Under the pieces are notes generated by a model, which worked only from the letters and a program-made list of their open reading frames with translations, was not told the origin of the DNA and made no database searches. Shown here piece by piece: positions 1 to 7,746 of a DNA stretch of 64,000 bases. The DNA is from Emcibacter sp. GTDB lineage: Bacteria > Pseudomonadota > Alphaproteobacteria > Sphingomonadales > Emcibacteraceae. The stretch lies in assembly GCA_021774785.1 (NCBI GenBank), contig JAJFIQ010000003.1, positions 1-64,000 of the forward strand, read 5' to 3'. The stretch's first letter is position 1. Every line of letters starts with the position of its first letter. Position numbers and translations under genes: made by a program.

Positions 1-1
1 A

Positions 2-79
2 AATAAAAGGCCACGGAAAACTCTAGGCTATAATACTCCTGAAAAGGTAATTTTATATGATGTTGCATTGACAGGTTGA
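2..79 (+). pseudogene. IS30-family-like transposase, C-terminal remnant
   Basis: The open frame entering from the left edge encodes about 25 residues ending in VALTG and a TGA stop at 77-79. It contains the motif RPRKTLGYNTPEKV, which resembles the C-terminal RPRKTLG-x-TP signature of IS30-family DDE transposases. Only the tail lies in the window. The rest may lie to the left or may be deleted, because IS3-like sequence begins within a few bases downstream. The family call rests on this short motif only. Confidence 0.5.
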
Positions 80-162
80 ATCTACAACAGCGTACTTCGC
101 AAGGGATGTCAAGTGAAGTACGCCTTCATTGAAGCGCATCGCCCTGTTTTCGGGTTTGACCT

Positions 163-598
163 ATGTGCCGTATCCTTAAAGTTCACCCCAGCGGGTTTTA
201 TGCATGGCTTAAGGAACCTGTCAGCAACAAGGCCAAGGATGACCATCGGCTAATTGGTCTGTTAAAGCAGGCATGGCTGGAAAGCGGCTGCGTGTATAGA
301 GGTAATGGTATGAACGGTCCCCATCCGGCATCATGTGTGCCATAATGGGGTATCGTTTAACCCATTACCTCTTATGGCTATCGCAAGCTGCATGATGACC
401 TGCGATCCCTTGGCGAGATATGCGGCCTTAACAAGATCGCCCGCCTGACAAGCCTTGCCGGCATTAAGGCCCAGATAGGCTATAGGCGCAAAGCAGGATT
501 TTATGGTGGCAAACCTGCCATTGTTGCCCCTAATCATTTGAACCGTATCTTTGATGTGGCGGAGCCGGACCAAGCCTGGGTTACGGACATCACTTATA
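163..598 (+). pseudogene. IS3-family transposase orfB, 5' part (disrupted)
   Basis: The translation opens with MCRILKVHPSGFYAWL, typical of IS3-family OrfB, and runs to the first catalytic Asp in WVTDITY. A 78-bp in-frame insertion (75-bp element plus a 3-bp duplication) at 298-375 brings a TAA stop at 343-345, so the protein is truncated after about 60 residues. Past the insertion the same frame resumes with YGYRKLHDDL and continues to the group II intron boundary at 598/599. A frameshift also separates the start from the KYAFIEAHRPVF-like sequence just upstream. The gene is certainly dead as a transposase. Confidence 0.8.
298..372. mobile_element. 75-bp MITE-like insertion with inverted ends and TAT duplication
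   Basis: The segment starts AGAGGTAATGG and ends CCATTACCTCT. The inverted repeat extends imperfectly to about 24 bp (AACG-T-CCC shared inside). It is flanked by TAT on both sides (295-297 and 373-375). Removing the element plus one TAT restores the transposase reading VYGYRK. Small size, terminal inverted repeats, a 3-bp target duplication and no coding capacity fit a MITE moved in trans by a DDE transposase. The parent IS is not in this window. Confidence 0.75.
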
Positions 599-2353
599 GT
601 GCGCCTCGACACGTTACATCGGGATACTTATCGGTGGTCGCCAACGAAGCGGACGTATATTCCAAAGAAAAATGGAACACAACGCCCGCTGAGTTTGCCC
701 ACGTGGTCAGACAAGCTGGTGCAAGAAGTCATCCGACTTCTGCTTGAGGCCTATTATGAACCTCAATTCAGCAACCTGTCCCATGGCTTTCGCCCGGGAC
801 GGGGCTGCCACACGGCGACGCGGGAAATCACCCAAAGGTGGCGCGGCGTGAAATGGTTTATCGAGGGTGATATAAAAGGCTGTTTTGACAATATTGACCA
901 TCAGGTCCTAATGTCAATTCTGGCCGAAAGCATCCACGACAATCGCTTTTTACGTCTCGTCTCCAATATGTTGAAGGCAGGTTACCTTGAGGAATGGAAA
1001 TATGAGATGACCCTGAGTGGCACGCCGCAAGGGGGGATCGCAAGTCCAATCCTTTCGAATATCTATCTCAACAAATTGGATCGGTTCATAGAGAAGACGC
1101 TTCTCCCGACGTTCAACAGGGGTAAGCGGCGCAGGGAAAACCCTGCATATAAGGCATTATTGAACGCCGCTCGAAGGGCGGGAGACAAAGGAAATCACGA
1201 AAAGGCACTAATCTTACGAAAGCAGGCACAAACCATGCCCTCTCGTGACCCTGAGGACCCTAACTTCAGGCGGTTACATTATGTTAGATATGCAGATGAC
1301 ACCCTGCTCGGCTTTAGTGGACCCAAATCCGAAGCCGAGGAAATCAAACGACAGATCAGTACGTTCCTCCGCGACATATTGCGGCTTGAACTATCGGCTG
1401 AAAAGACGTTGATAACGCATGCCAAAACTCAAGCGGCACGCTTTCTCGGTTTTGAAGTCGTGATGCTGCACGCTGACAGTAAACATGACCACCGTCAGCA
1501 ACGTTGCATCAACGGCACAGTTCGACTGAAAATCCCAAAGGACGTCATTATGGAGCAATGCCGACTCTATATGCGTAAGGGCAAAGCGGTGCACCGACCT
1601 GAGCGGCTTAGCGATGATGACTTTAGTATCGTCAAGCAGTATCAGGCAACGTACCGTGGATTTGTCCAATATTACCTGTCGGCATTCAACGCACACCGTC
1701 TCTGGAAGGTGCATCATATCATGCAAACTTCCTTGCTCGCGACATTGGCCAACAAGCATAAGACCAAGATCGTCAAGATTGCACGTCGACTGCAAACAGT
1801 GGTCAAAGATTGTCGCGGCCATCCCATTCGGGCTCTGGTCATAGAAAAGCAACGAGGCGAAGGAAAAATGCCATTGGTCGCGCAATTTGGCGGTATCTCC
1901 TTGGCGTGGAACAAAAACATATCCGCCACCGACAGCCCGAAACAAGTCTATAACGGGCTGCGGAGCGAAATTGTTCAACGCCTCCTCGCTGAGGTTTGTG
2001 AATTATGCGAAACTACGGATGGCCCTTTTGAGGTTCATCATATCCGCAAGCTCGCCGACCTTGATCGGCCAGGACAGAGGAAGAAACCCCTCTGGGTCAA
2101 GCGGATGGCATCACGCCGCCGCAAAACACTGGTCACCTGCTCACGGTGCCATCAAGATATCCATAAGGATCGTTCAGGATGGCATTAGAAAATGAGGCAC
2201 TGGAAAGCCGGATGAGATCGAAAGACTCATGTCCGGTTTGGGGAGGGGGCATCGGAAAAGTGCCGTCAATTCTAAGACGGAAACTCGCCGGTGTTCTACT
2301 CTACTGCACGTACGGTTCGGGGAGGAGAAGCGTTTCGGCGCTTCTTACTCCAC
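599..2353 (+). mobile_element. Group II intron derivative inside IS3 transposase, 5'-deleted and with two 3' ends
   Basis: The exon codons join perfectly (ATC ACT TAT A / TC AAA ACC) if 599-2353 is removed. The insert begins GTGCG, the bacterial group II consensus, and ends CCAC (AY rule). It encodes a reverse transcriptase, but only about 30 nt separate the 5' end from RT sequence, so the RNA core domains I-III are missing. Downstream of the protein a domain V-like hairpin lies near 2197-2232 (AGCCGGATGAG / CTCATGTCCGGTT with a GAAA loop). A second 3' end follows (GCACGTACGGTTC near 2308-2320, then a GAAGCG-TTTCG-CGCTTC hairpin). It looks like a fused or nested pair reduced by deletion, not a splicing-competent intron. 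Confidence 0.65.
626..2188 (+). pseudogene. Group II intron reverse transcriptase-maturase with HNH domain, N-terminally truncated
   Basis: Recognisable RT sequence starts at SPTKRTYIPKKNGTQRPLSLP and includes GFRPGRGCHTA, the GTPQGGIASPILSNI block, the catalytic YVRYADDTLLGFSG and a maturase X region. A C-terminal HNH-type endonuclease follows (CELC, HHIRKL, CSRCHQDIH). About 520 residues remain. The first RT blocks, roughly 100 residues in full-length relatives, are missing, and no start codon or ribosome site suits the frame. The catalytic YADD and HNH residues are intact, so the loss came from one deletion on the 5' side rather than general decay. Confidence 0.75.
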
Positions 2354-2820
2354 TCAAAACCCATGAGGGCTGGCTGTATCTGGCAGTTATCATCGACCTT
2401 TATTCCCGCCGGATCATTGGCTGGTCCATGCAGTCACGCATGCAGATGGACTTGGTTTTAAGCGCGCTGTTGATGGCAGTCTGGCGGCGAAAGCCCAAAT
2501 CAAAGGTAATCATTCACTCTGACCAGGGCAGCCAGTTCACCAGTTATGCGTGGCAGAAGTTCCTGAAAGCCAATAATCTGGAAGCCAATATGAGCCGGAG
2601 GGGTAACTGTTATGACAACGCTGTTGCCGAGAGCTTTTTTCAGCTGCTCAAACGGGAACGGATCAGGCGGAAAACCTATGCTACCCGCAAAGAGGCTCGG
2701 CAGGATGTGTTTGATTACATCGAGTTCTTCTATAATCCAAAAAGAAAACATGGTAAGTGTGGGATGTTGTCTCCCATCGAATTTGAAAGGCAACAAAAAT
2801 GGAAGCTCAAAGGTGTCTAA
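2354..2820 (+). pseudogene. IS3-family transposase orfB, 3' part
   Basis: This is the second exon of the interrupted transposase. It carries THEGWLYLAVIIDLYSRRI, the second catalytic Asp in IHSDQGSQFTS, and the Glu in NAVAESFFQLLKRERIRR, ending in NPKRKHGKCGMLSPIEFER. With the first part it would form a complete DDE core, but the MITE stop upstream and the crippled intron prevent expression of a whole protein. Part of this exon stays open in frame with upstream intron sequence; that reading frame is not a real start. Confidence 0.8.
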
Positions 2821-2842
2821 GAAATCGGGGGCAATTCAGCTT

Positions 2843-3412
2843 CTATATATTAGTAGAGGTAGAGTTCGACTTATATAAAAGGGATTTATTTATAAAATTT
2901 GCATTTATAGAGACAAAACCCCTTCTTCTCCCCAGTGATTTTTTATTAGATAAAGAGTACAAATTTGACCAACCCGATGAAATATGATTCTGTTCCAGTG
3001 GGTCATCAAGCAAACAAATAAATTGAGGTTCTACATTAAACTTTTTTACTGTATTTTCACGGTTCAAAAATGATTTTTTCGTTTTTTTAAAATGCTCATA
3101 TGCCCTTTTATTTTCAAGAGGAAAACTTGGAATATAAAAAGTAAGAACATCAATATCATTTGGTTTATCTTTTTTTTCAATGAAAGAACCTGAAATCCAA
3201 TGAACTATCGACCGGATATCATTTTGTATAAGGTAATTATTCCAGGATATAAAGTTTTGAACCATTTTTTTTCTTAATGCGTTAAATACAAATAACGCAT
3301 TAAACTGTTCTCCATTAATAGGATATGGTGACCCTGAAAGAAATGTTCCGTTTTTATCAAAATGCAGAGAAGGCAATAGCCCATAATCATCAAATTTGAG
3401 CGGAGTTGTCAT
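2843..3412 (-). CDS. Nucleotidyltransferase-like protein (DUF6932-like)
   Basis: The 189-residue protein contains SIVHWISGSFIEKKD followed by KPNDIDVLTF. The GS...DxD arrangement marks minimal nucleotidyltransferases, and the GSFxE-x-PNDIDV form matches the DUF6932-type group. The active-site Gly-Ser and both Asp residues are present; a substrate cannot be read from sequence. The C-terminus is low complexity (LLYKSNSTSTNI) and ends only about 5 bp from the IS3 boundary, so the IS may have replaced the true 3' end. It is the last gene of the minus-strand cluster reading from the sulfotransferase. Some relatives sit in defence or toxin settings; no antitoxin partner is seen here. Confidence 0.6.
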   Translation of the reverse strand: MTTPLKFDDYGLLPSLHFDKNGTFLSGSPYPINGEQFNALFVFNALRKKMVQNFISWNNYLIQNDIRSIVHWISGSFIEKKDKPNDIDVLTFYIPSFPLENKRAYEHFKKTKKSFLNRENTVKKFNVEPQFICLLDDPLEQNHISSGWSNLYSLSNKKSLGRRRGFVSINANFINKSLLYKSNSTSTNI

Positions 3413-3462
3413 GGTGTACCTTTCAGAGAATGGTTACTTTTGTGATTTTTTTTAATCAGTAT

Positions 3463-4191
3463 TTAATTGGCTATTTTTCTATAGGGTCTACCAAAGTCAG
3501 CCTGCTTACGCGCTCGATTAATTTCTGAGAATGTTAGTTTTTTGATCTTGTTTTTGGTACGTGGACGCATATTATTACCCTTGCCCGTCATCAGATTATC
3601 AGGATATTTAGAAGCATGGGGCAAACCCAATGAATGGCCAAGCTCATGGGCGAGAACTTCTGGGCGAAGTTCGCCTCTGGGAGATCTCTCAGCGAAAATA
3701 ACTAAAGGCGGAAAGCCTCTTCTGTTAATATAGATACCTCCGGCATTTTTTGAGAAGCGTTTGATGATACAAACATTCCACCCATGATCAAGCCACTGAT
3801 CCGTAGCACAGACACTAGGTAAAACACTTCTCTTCTTACTAGATTTGTTACTTTTTATTCGGACCGCGTTAAGATATTTCCTTTCATTTGTGGCGGCCCT
3901 TCGCATTATGGATTCTATTTCCCATACTATATGAGCTCTTTTCCAGATTTTATTTACTGCCTGAAACAACTGAGAGATTTGAATGTCAGTCAAGTTACTG
4001 TCAAGATTTGCAATTTTTGTTGAACTTAGAATATGCACCCTGACAGGGAGATAAATATTTTTAGTAGCGTTCTGTGCAAATGAGTAGTGAATAGCTATAA
4101 AGCCCAGACAGGAAAATCCGAAAAATATGATACATTTTTTAAAAAAAGTCTGAGCATAATATATATACCTTTTATTTATTAATTCAGGCAT
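3463..4191 (-). CDS. Secreted or membrane-anchored zinc metalloprotease (metzincin-like)
   Basis: The 242-residue protein has the extended zinc site HELGHSLGLPH (HExxHxxGxxH), with three His ligands and the catalytic Glu, followed by a Met in NLMTGKGNNM that could supply a Met-turn. The N-terminus has a hydrophobic segment (IIFFGFSCLGFIAIHYSFAQ), read as a signal peptide or anchor placing the enzyme in the periplasm or outside. AAGGA lies 8 nt before the ATG. It sits downstream of the Tyr/Ser-rich protein gene, so it may process that protein or another substrate. This is inference from position only. Confidence 0.7.
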   Translation of the reverse strand: MPELINKRYIYYAQTFFKKCIIFFGFSCLGFIAIHYSFAQNATKNIYLPVRVHILSSTKIANLDSNLTDIQISQLFQAVNKIWKRAHIVWEIESIMRRAATNERKYLNAVRIKSNKSSKKRSVLPSVCATDQWLDHGWNVCIIKRFSKNAGGIYINRRGFPPLVIFAERSPRGELRPEVLAHELGHSLGLPHASKYPDNLMTGKGNNMRPRTKNKIKKLTFSEINRARKQADFGRPYRKIAN

Positions 4192-4330
4192 GAATTAATT
4201 CCTTGATACTTCTTACTTAGTCTAATTTGTATGATCAAAATTTCTTACAATTTAAAGTAACTTTACTTTTTTACTAAGTAATGTTCTTTACACTTAGCAA
4301 AGTAAAACCGCTACAATTAAAATAACATAT

Positions 4331-4708
4331 TTAGGAACTGGCCAATTGTGAAGTATGCTTATACTCAAAAGCTCCGTCAGATTTCAAAATAACTTCGTGT
4401 TGTCCGCCAAGATTATGAGTCAGATATCCAAATCTAGACGATTCAATAGCTTTGTTATTCCATAACCCTTTAACGACAATATACCCATCCTGTTTTGGAA
4501 AAAAACGTTTGGAGACGGTTTCTTCTGGTAGCAAGGTGCCTTGCCATCTTATTTCACCAGCTGCCCAAATTTCCACTTTATTTATAGGAAACTTCGATTG
4601 GTTAATGAAATCAACCTTAACAACCGTTAAATTATAATATACAATTATGGCAGTTAGGAGGATGACAGAAACAAATACGCCAATACCAAGCACAATTTTA
4701 TTACCCAT
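4331..4708 (-). CDS. Small membrane-anchored protein of unknown function
   Basis: This 125-residue protein has one N-terminal transmembrane segment (VLGIGVFVSVILLTAIIVYYNL). A short soluble domain follows with alternating hydrophobic residues, probably beta strands (VDFINQSKFPINKVEIWAAG), suggestive of a small periplasmic beta domain. No family is recognised. Its ATG lies 20 bp downstream of the stop of the Tyr/Ser-rich protein gene on the same strand, so the two are probably co-transcribed and it may be an accessory factor for that protein. Confidence 0.6.
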   Translation of the reverse strand: MGNKIVLGIGVFVSVILLTAIIVYYNLTVVKVDFINQSKFPINKVEIWAAGEIRWQGTLLPEETVSKRFFPKQDGYIVVKGLWNNKAIESSRFGYLTHNLGGQHEVILKSDGAFEYKHTSQLASS

Positions 4709-4728
4709 GAATAATCCTTAATATGTCT

Positions 4729-5361
4729 TTATGAACCGGGTGAGGTAACGACATCACCATTGTTTATGGCAGCAACAATAAGCTGAATAGCGTTGCCATC
4801 GGGGTTTTGTTCAAATAAGTCCCTGCCAAAATCATTATTAAATAAATCCATTGCAGATGATGAATCAAAAATAGTACCATTTCGTTCATGTGAATCTGCA
4901 AATGCCTTGGCTCCGTCAACACCTATAGCTTGTGCCATCATAAAGTTCCAGTAAGCATGGCGGAAAGCATCTGCAGCATTATCGCCTTGAGGTCCAGGGA
5001 AAAGAATCTTAGCAAGTTCTTCAGCCACACCGGCTAAATTACCAACTTTGTATGCATCAAAAGGGTTTAATAGTGCGTTTTGCACTTCTGATGGTCCATT
5101 GGGATCAAAATCAAATGCTTGTTGTATTTCCTCATTAGAAGAAGAATAAAAATCCTCGATAAGTAAATCGCCAGAAGAAGAACCCCCAAAGGAAGTATAT
5201 GCTGAACTAGAATAGTAAGAACTTGATGAACTAGGGTAGTAAGAACTTGAACTAGAATAGTAAGAACTTGATGAACTAGGATAGTAAGAACTTGAACTAG
5301 AGTAGTAAGAACTAGAGTACCAACTAGTATCAGACGAACCATAATAATAACTATCACTCAT
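4729..5361 (-). CDS. Tyr/Ser-repeat protein with a DUF6973-like C-terminal domain; candidate type I secretion substrate
   Basis: The 210-residue protein splits in two. Residues 1-56 are almost only Ser and Tyr, alternating YYS5 and YYPS5 units, with 15 tyrosines by residue 55. Residues 120-200 form a folded helical domain with GDNAADAFRHAYWNFMMAQA, KAFADSHERNG and DLFNNDFGRDL, resembling DUF6973-type domains. There is no signal peptide, although secretion is likely because a type I exporter is encoded divergently 2.4 kb away. A strong ribosome site (AAGGAGAG) precedes the ATG. The neighbouring sulfotransferase suggests that hydroxyls in the repeat are sulfated. The domain assignment comes from motif memory, not from a search. 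Confidence 0.7.
   Translation of the reverse strand: MSDSYYYGSSDTSWYSSSYYSSSSSYYPSSSSSYYSSSSSYYPSSSSSYYSSSAYTSFGGSSSGDLLIEDFYSSSNEEIQQAFDFDPNGPSEVQNALLNPFDAYKVGNLAGVAEELAKILFPGPQGDNAADAFRHAYWNFMMAQAIGVDGAKAFADSHERNGTIFDSSSAMDLFNNDFGRDLFEQNPDGNAIQLIVAAINNGDVVTSPGS
5167..5346 (-). repeat. Coding tandem repeat (Tyr-Tyr-Ser units)
   Basis: The DNA repeats AGTTCTTACTA-CCTAGTTCATCA and AGTTCTTACTATTCTAGTTCA blocks in tandem, producing alternating YYPS5 and YYS5 units. The copies are nearly identical at nucleotide level, so the tract could change length by slippage or recombination. The reading frame survives loss or gain of whole units. Confidence 0.8.
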
Positions 5362-5444
5362 TTTTTCTCTCCTTTTTATTTAGTAATTAATTTAATTTTT
5401 AATCGCAAAGATTACTCATAGAAATAAACTATAGCTTACTCTTT

Positions 5445-7427
5445 TCATTCACAGAATTTAGGTTTAAGCGTGTTGATTAGACCTGACAAATGTTTCTCAA
5501 AATGTTGCCATTGTTCTACTGAATCTGAATAAATGGGTAATCTCACCTGTTCTGAACTGACCGTACGTACGGGGCGTTTTGTATTATAAAATTCAAGACA
5601 GGCATCTTCAAAAGATAACCCACAAAAATCTAGAATACGGCGAACTTGATTTTTAAAATCGCCAACAACCTCCTCATATTGTACGTGTAAAATTCTCTCA
5701 GGGAGCTGTTCCTGCCAATGTTCCATTAAATCCACATAATTGTTGTAATAATGAGCTAAATGCTCAAGGTCATAGGTAAAAGCCTGCCCCTGTGAGTATA
5801 GCTGTTTGTAATTACTTAAACCTGCACCCATAGGGTGGCGCCGAGCATCAATAAATTTTGCATTGGGGAGAATAAGGTGAATAAAACCAATATTTAGAAA
5901 ATTTCCAGGCATTTTATCAATAAAATAAGGGGCTCCTTTACGCAGAGGCATGGTCCGTTCAATATATTTTTCGCCCAGACTGCAAAACTGGATACTTTCA
6001 AGGTTACTCAGTCGCTCACACTCTCCCTTTCGGGCATAAGGACCCATTACCTTATGGTAAATTTGAGCAATGTCCCCCAACTCCATCGTTCCGTCAACTT
6101 TTGAGTGGCTAGCAAGTATTTGTTCCAGTAAAGTGGAACCTGATCTAGGTAATCCCAGAATGAAAATCGGCGCAGCATCCATACACCCTTTATATGCGTG
6201 TTTAGAAAAGAAATCTGAGTCCCAAGACCGCATTTTTTCATTTATTTTTTCAGAAAAAAATTCAGGATTAAAATTGAATTCCTGTTTTTTTATGTCATTT
6301 CCTATTTTGTAATATTTGAATGAAACGTCAAATTCTTTTTTATCTTCATACGCCTTGCCCAAAGCAAAGCACAGCGGGACATATCCATGATGGTTTAAAT
6401 CCATGTTATCAAGTGCGCTTTTCATTTCCGTTATATCGCTCTCCATAAACGTAAACTTCTTTAAATTGGCTAGACTGACATATGCTTGAGGACGTCGTGA
6501 AGTAATCGTACGAAAAGAGGCTATGGCTTCAGATTGGTTGCCAATTAATCTCTGCGCAAAACCTAGGCCCATCAAAAGAGCGGGGTTTTTAGGAAATAGT
6601 GTCAAGGCATGTTGATAATGTTTGCACGCCTCCTCATTCTGTCCACTATGAGAAAGAATAGTACCTTTCAAATTTAGGTACTTTATTGCCCTTGGCCGGG
6701 ACCTAAGTAAAACATCTATTTCCTCTAACGCCCTGTCATATTCATATTGTTCTAGTAATACCTTAGCATAATCCAACCGAGCTTGTTTGTTTGAAGGGTC
6801 CAATACCAAGCATTTTTCCAGCAGCTCAGAAGCATTATCATATGATGAACGCCGGGCTGCAATTTGTGCCATCATACGTAGAGCATTTGGATTGTTTGGG
6901 TTGATTTTCAGGTATTGTTGACAGATTTTTGCTGCTTTATTAATTTTATTTTTGCGAAGTAATACAGGAACCTTACTGAGGTCAAAATCTGATACATAAA
7001 GCTCCATGTATTTGGATTTTGCATGCTCTGCCTTCTCTATATTATTTGCTTCAGCAAAAATTTCTGACAGTGCTTTCCATCCCATTGCATATTCAGATTC
7101 AACTTTAATAATTTTTTCAAATATGTTTATCGCTTTGAGGTAGTCATTGCCTTGGCGATAACAGAAACCTAATTCCTTAAGAATTTCAATATCATCCAAG
7201 TCTTCATGATGTGCCGACAGTGCAAACTTTAAAGCCTGAGTAACATTTCCTTGTGAGCGTAAGGATATTGCTTTTAAAAAAAGGATTCTGGCAAGTGGGG
7301 CATTATTATCATTGAGCAACTCATCAGCTTTTTTTTCAACTATGTCTGGCCGTTGTAATAATAAAATAGCATTATTTGAGATAGTTTCATTTAAAGGTAA
7401 GTCTAATAATGAGCTGGCATCAAACAT
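5445..7427 (-). CDS. TPR-repeat sulfotransferase
   Basis: About 660 residues. The first 350 form tetratricopeptide repeats (for example LKELGFCYRQGNDYLKAINIFE and NLKGTILSHSGQNEEACKHY). The C-terminal half is a Sulfotransfer_3-type domain: FILGLPRSGSTLLEQILASHS near residue 425 is the 5'-phosphosulfate-binding loop for PAPS, and KFIDARRHPMGAGLSNYKQL fits the 3'-phosphate-binding region. TPR-sulfotransferases are proposed to modify proteins held by the TPR groove; protein-tyrosine sulfotransferases share the PRSGST loop. The ATG at 7427 was preferred over the upstream GTG at 7439 because GGGGG lies just before it. The Tyr/Ser-repeat gene follows 83 bp downstream on the same strand and is the obvious candidate substrate. 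Confidence 0.85.
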   Translation of the reverse strand: MFDASSLLDLPLNETISNNAILLLQRPDIVEKKADELLNDNNAPLARILFLKAISLRSQGNVTQALKFALSAHHEDLDDIEILKELGFCYRQGNDYLKAINIFEKIIKVESEYAMGWKALSEIFAEANNIEKAEHAKSKYMELYVSDFDLSKVPVLLRKNKINKAAKICQQYLKINPNNPNALRMMAQIAARRSSYDNASELLEKCLVLDPSNKQARLDYAKVLLEQYEYDRALEEIDVLLRSRPRAIKYLNLKGTILSHSGQNEEACKHYQHALTLFPKNPALLMGLGFAQRLIGNQSEAIASFRTITSRRPQAYVSLANLKKFTFMESDITEMKSALDNMDLNHHGYVPLCFALGKAYEDKKEFDVSFKYYKIGNDIKKQEFNFNPEFFSEKINEKMRSWDSDFFSKHAYKGCMDAAPIFILGLPRSGSTLLEQILASHSKVDGTMELGDIAQIYHKVMGPYARKGECERLSNLESIQFCSLGEKYIERTMPLRKGAPYFIDKMPGNFLNIGFIHLILPNAKFIDARRHPMGAGLSNYKQLYSQGQAFTYDLEHLAHYYNNYVDLMEHWQEQLPERILHVQYEEVVGDFKNQVRRILDFCGLSFEDACLEFYNTKRPVRTVSSEQVRLPIYSDSVEQWQHFEKHLSGLINTLKPKFCE

Positions 7428-7746
7428 TCTGTCCCCCACTTAACTTTATAGATAGGAATTTACTAATTTTTATGAGCACGGCTGGTATTAATTTTATTTA
7501 TTTATTCTATTATAGCTTGTCTAAAATATAATAAATTTCTCATTAATATTTTTAGAATTGCACCTATGCCCTAAAAAATAGTATTCTATTATTTTATTAT
7601 TCTATATAGTGATGTTTTAAAATAAATGTCAATCAAAGAAATAAATAATAGTATTTTAATCAATTTTAGCTGTACATAATAGGTAGGTGCTACTAAACAT
7701 TCTATATATCCAATTGTGTGCTCCATAAAGGTTTAGAAGGGTTAGT
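7428..7746. promoter_or_regulatory. AT-rich divergent intergenic region
   Basis: About 320 bp of very AT-rich DNA separate the sulfotransferase (minus) and the type I secretion ABC gene (plus). It must hold promoters for both transcripts. I see several TATAAT-like stretches (for example TATTATAGC near 7509) but no single convincing pair, no palindromic operator and no additional gene. Confidence 0.4.

Larger units (their letters stand above)
80..2838 (+). mobile_element. IS3-family insertion sequence, inactive, carrying two nested insertions
   Basis: This is an IS3-type orfB transposase split into three pieces. A 75-bp MITE-like insertion (298-372) and a group II intron derivative (599-2353) interrupt it. 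If both are removed the frame reads through VY-GYRKLHDDLRDLG, WVTDITY-IKTHEGW and IHSDQGSQFTS. orfA is absent; only a degenerate KYAFIEAHRPVF-like stretch (about 115-160) precedes orfB and is frameshifted against it. The right end is placed after a terminal TTCA but is not proved. Confidence 0.75.

Noticed and set aside
1391-1978. 195-residue open frame antisense to the intron reverse transcriptase
   Set aside because: Shadow of the RT-maturase frame, which carries YADD and maturase motifs.
4729-5361. Tyr/Ser repeat read as a CRISPR-like or non-coding repeat array
   Set aside because: Units are contiguous, keep codon phase and lie inside a good gene; there are no spacers.
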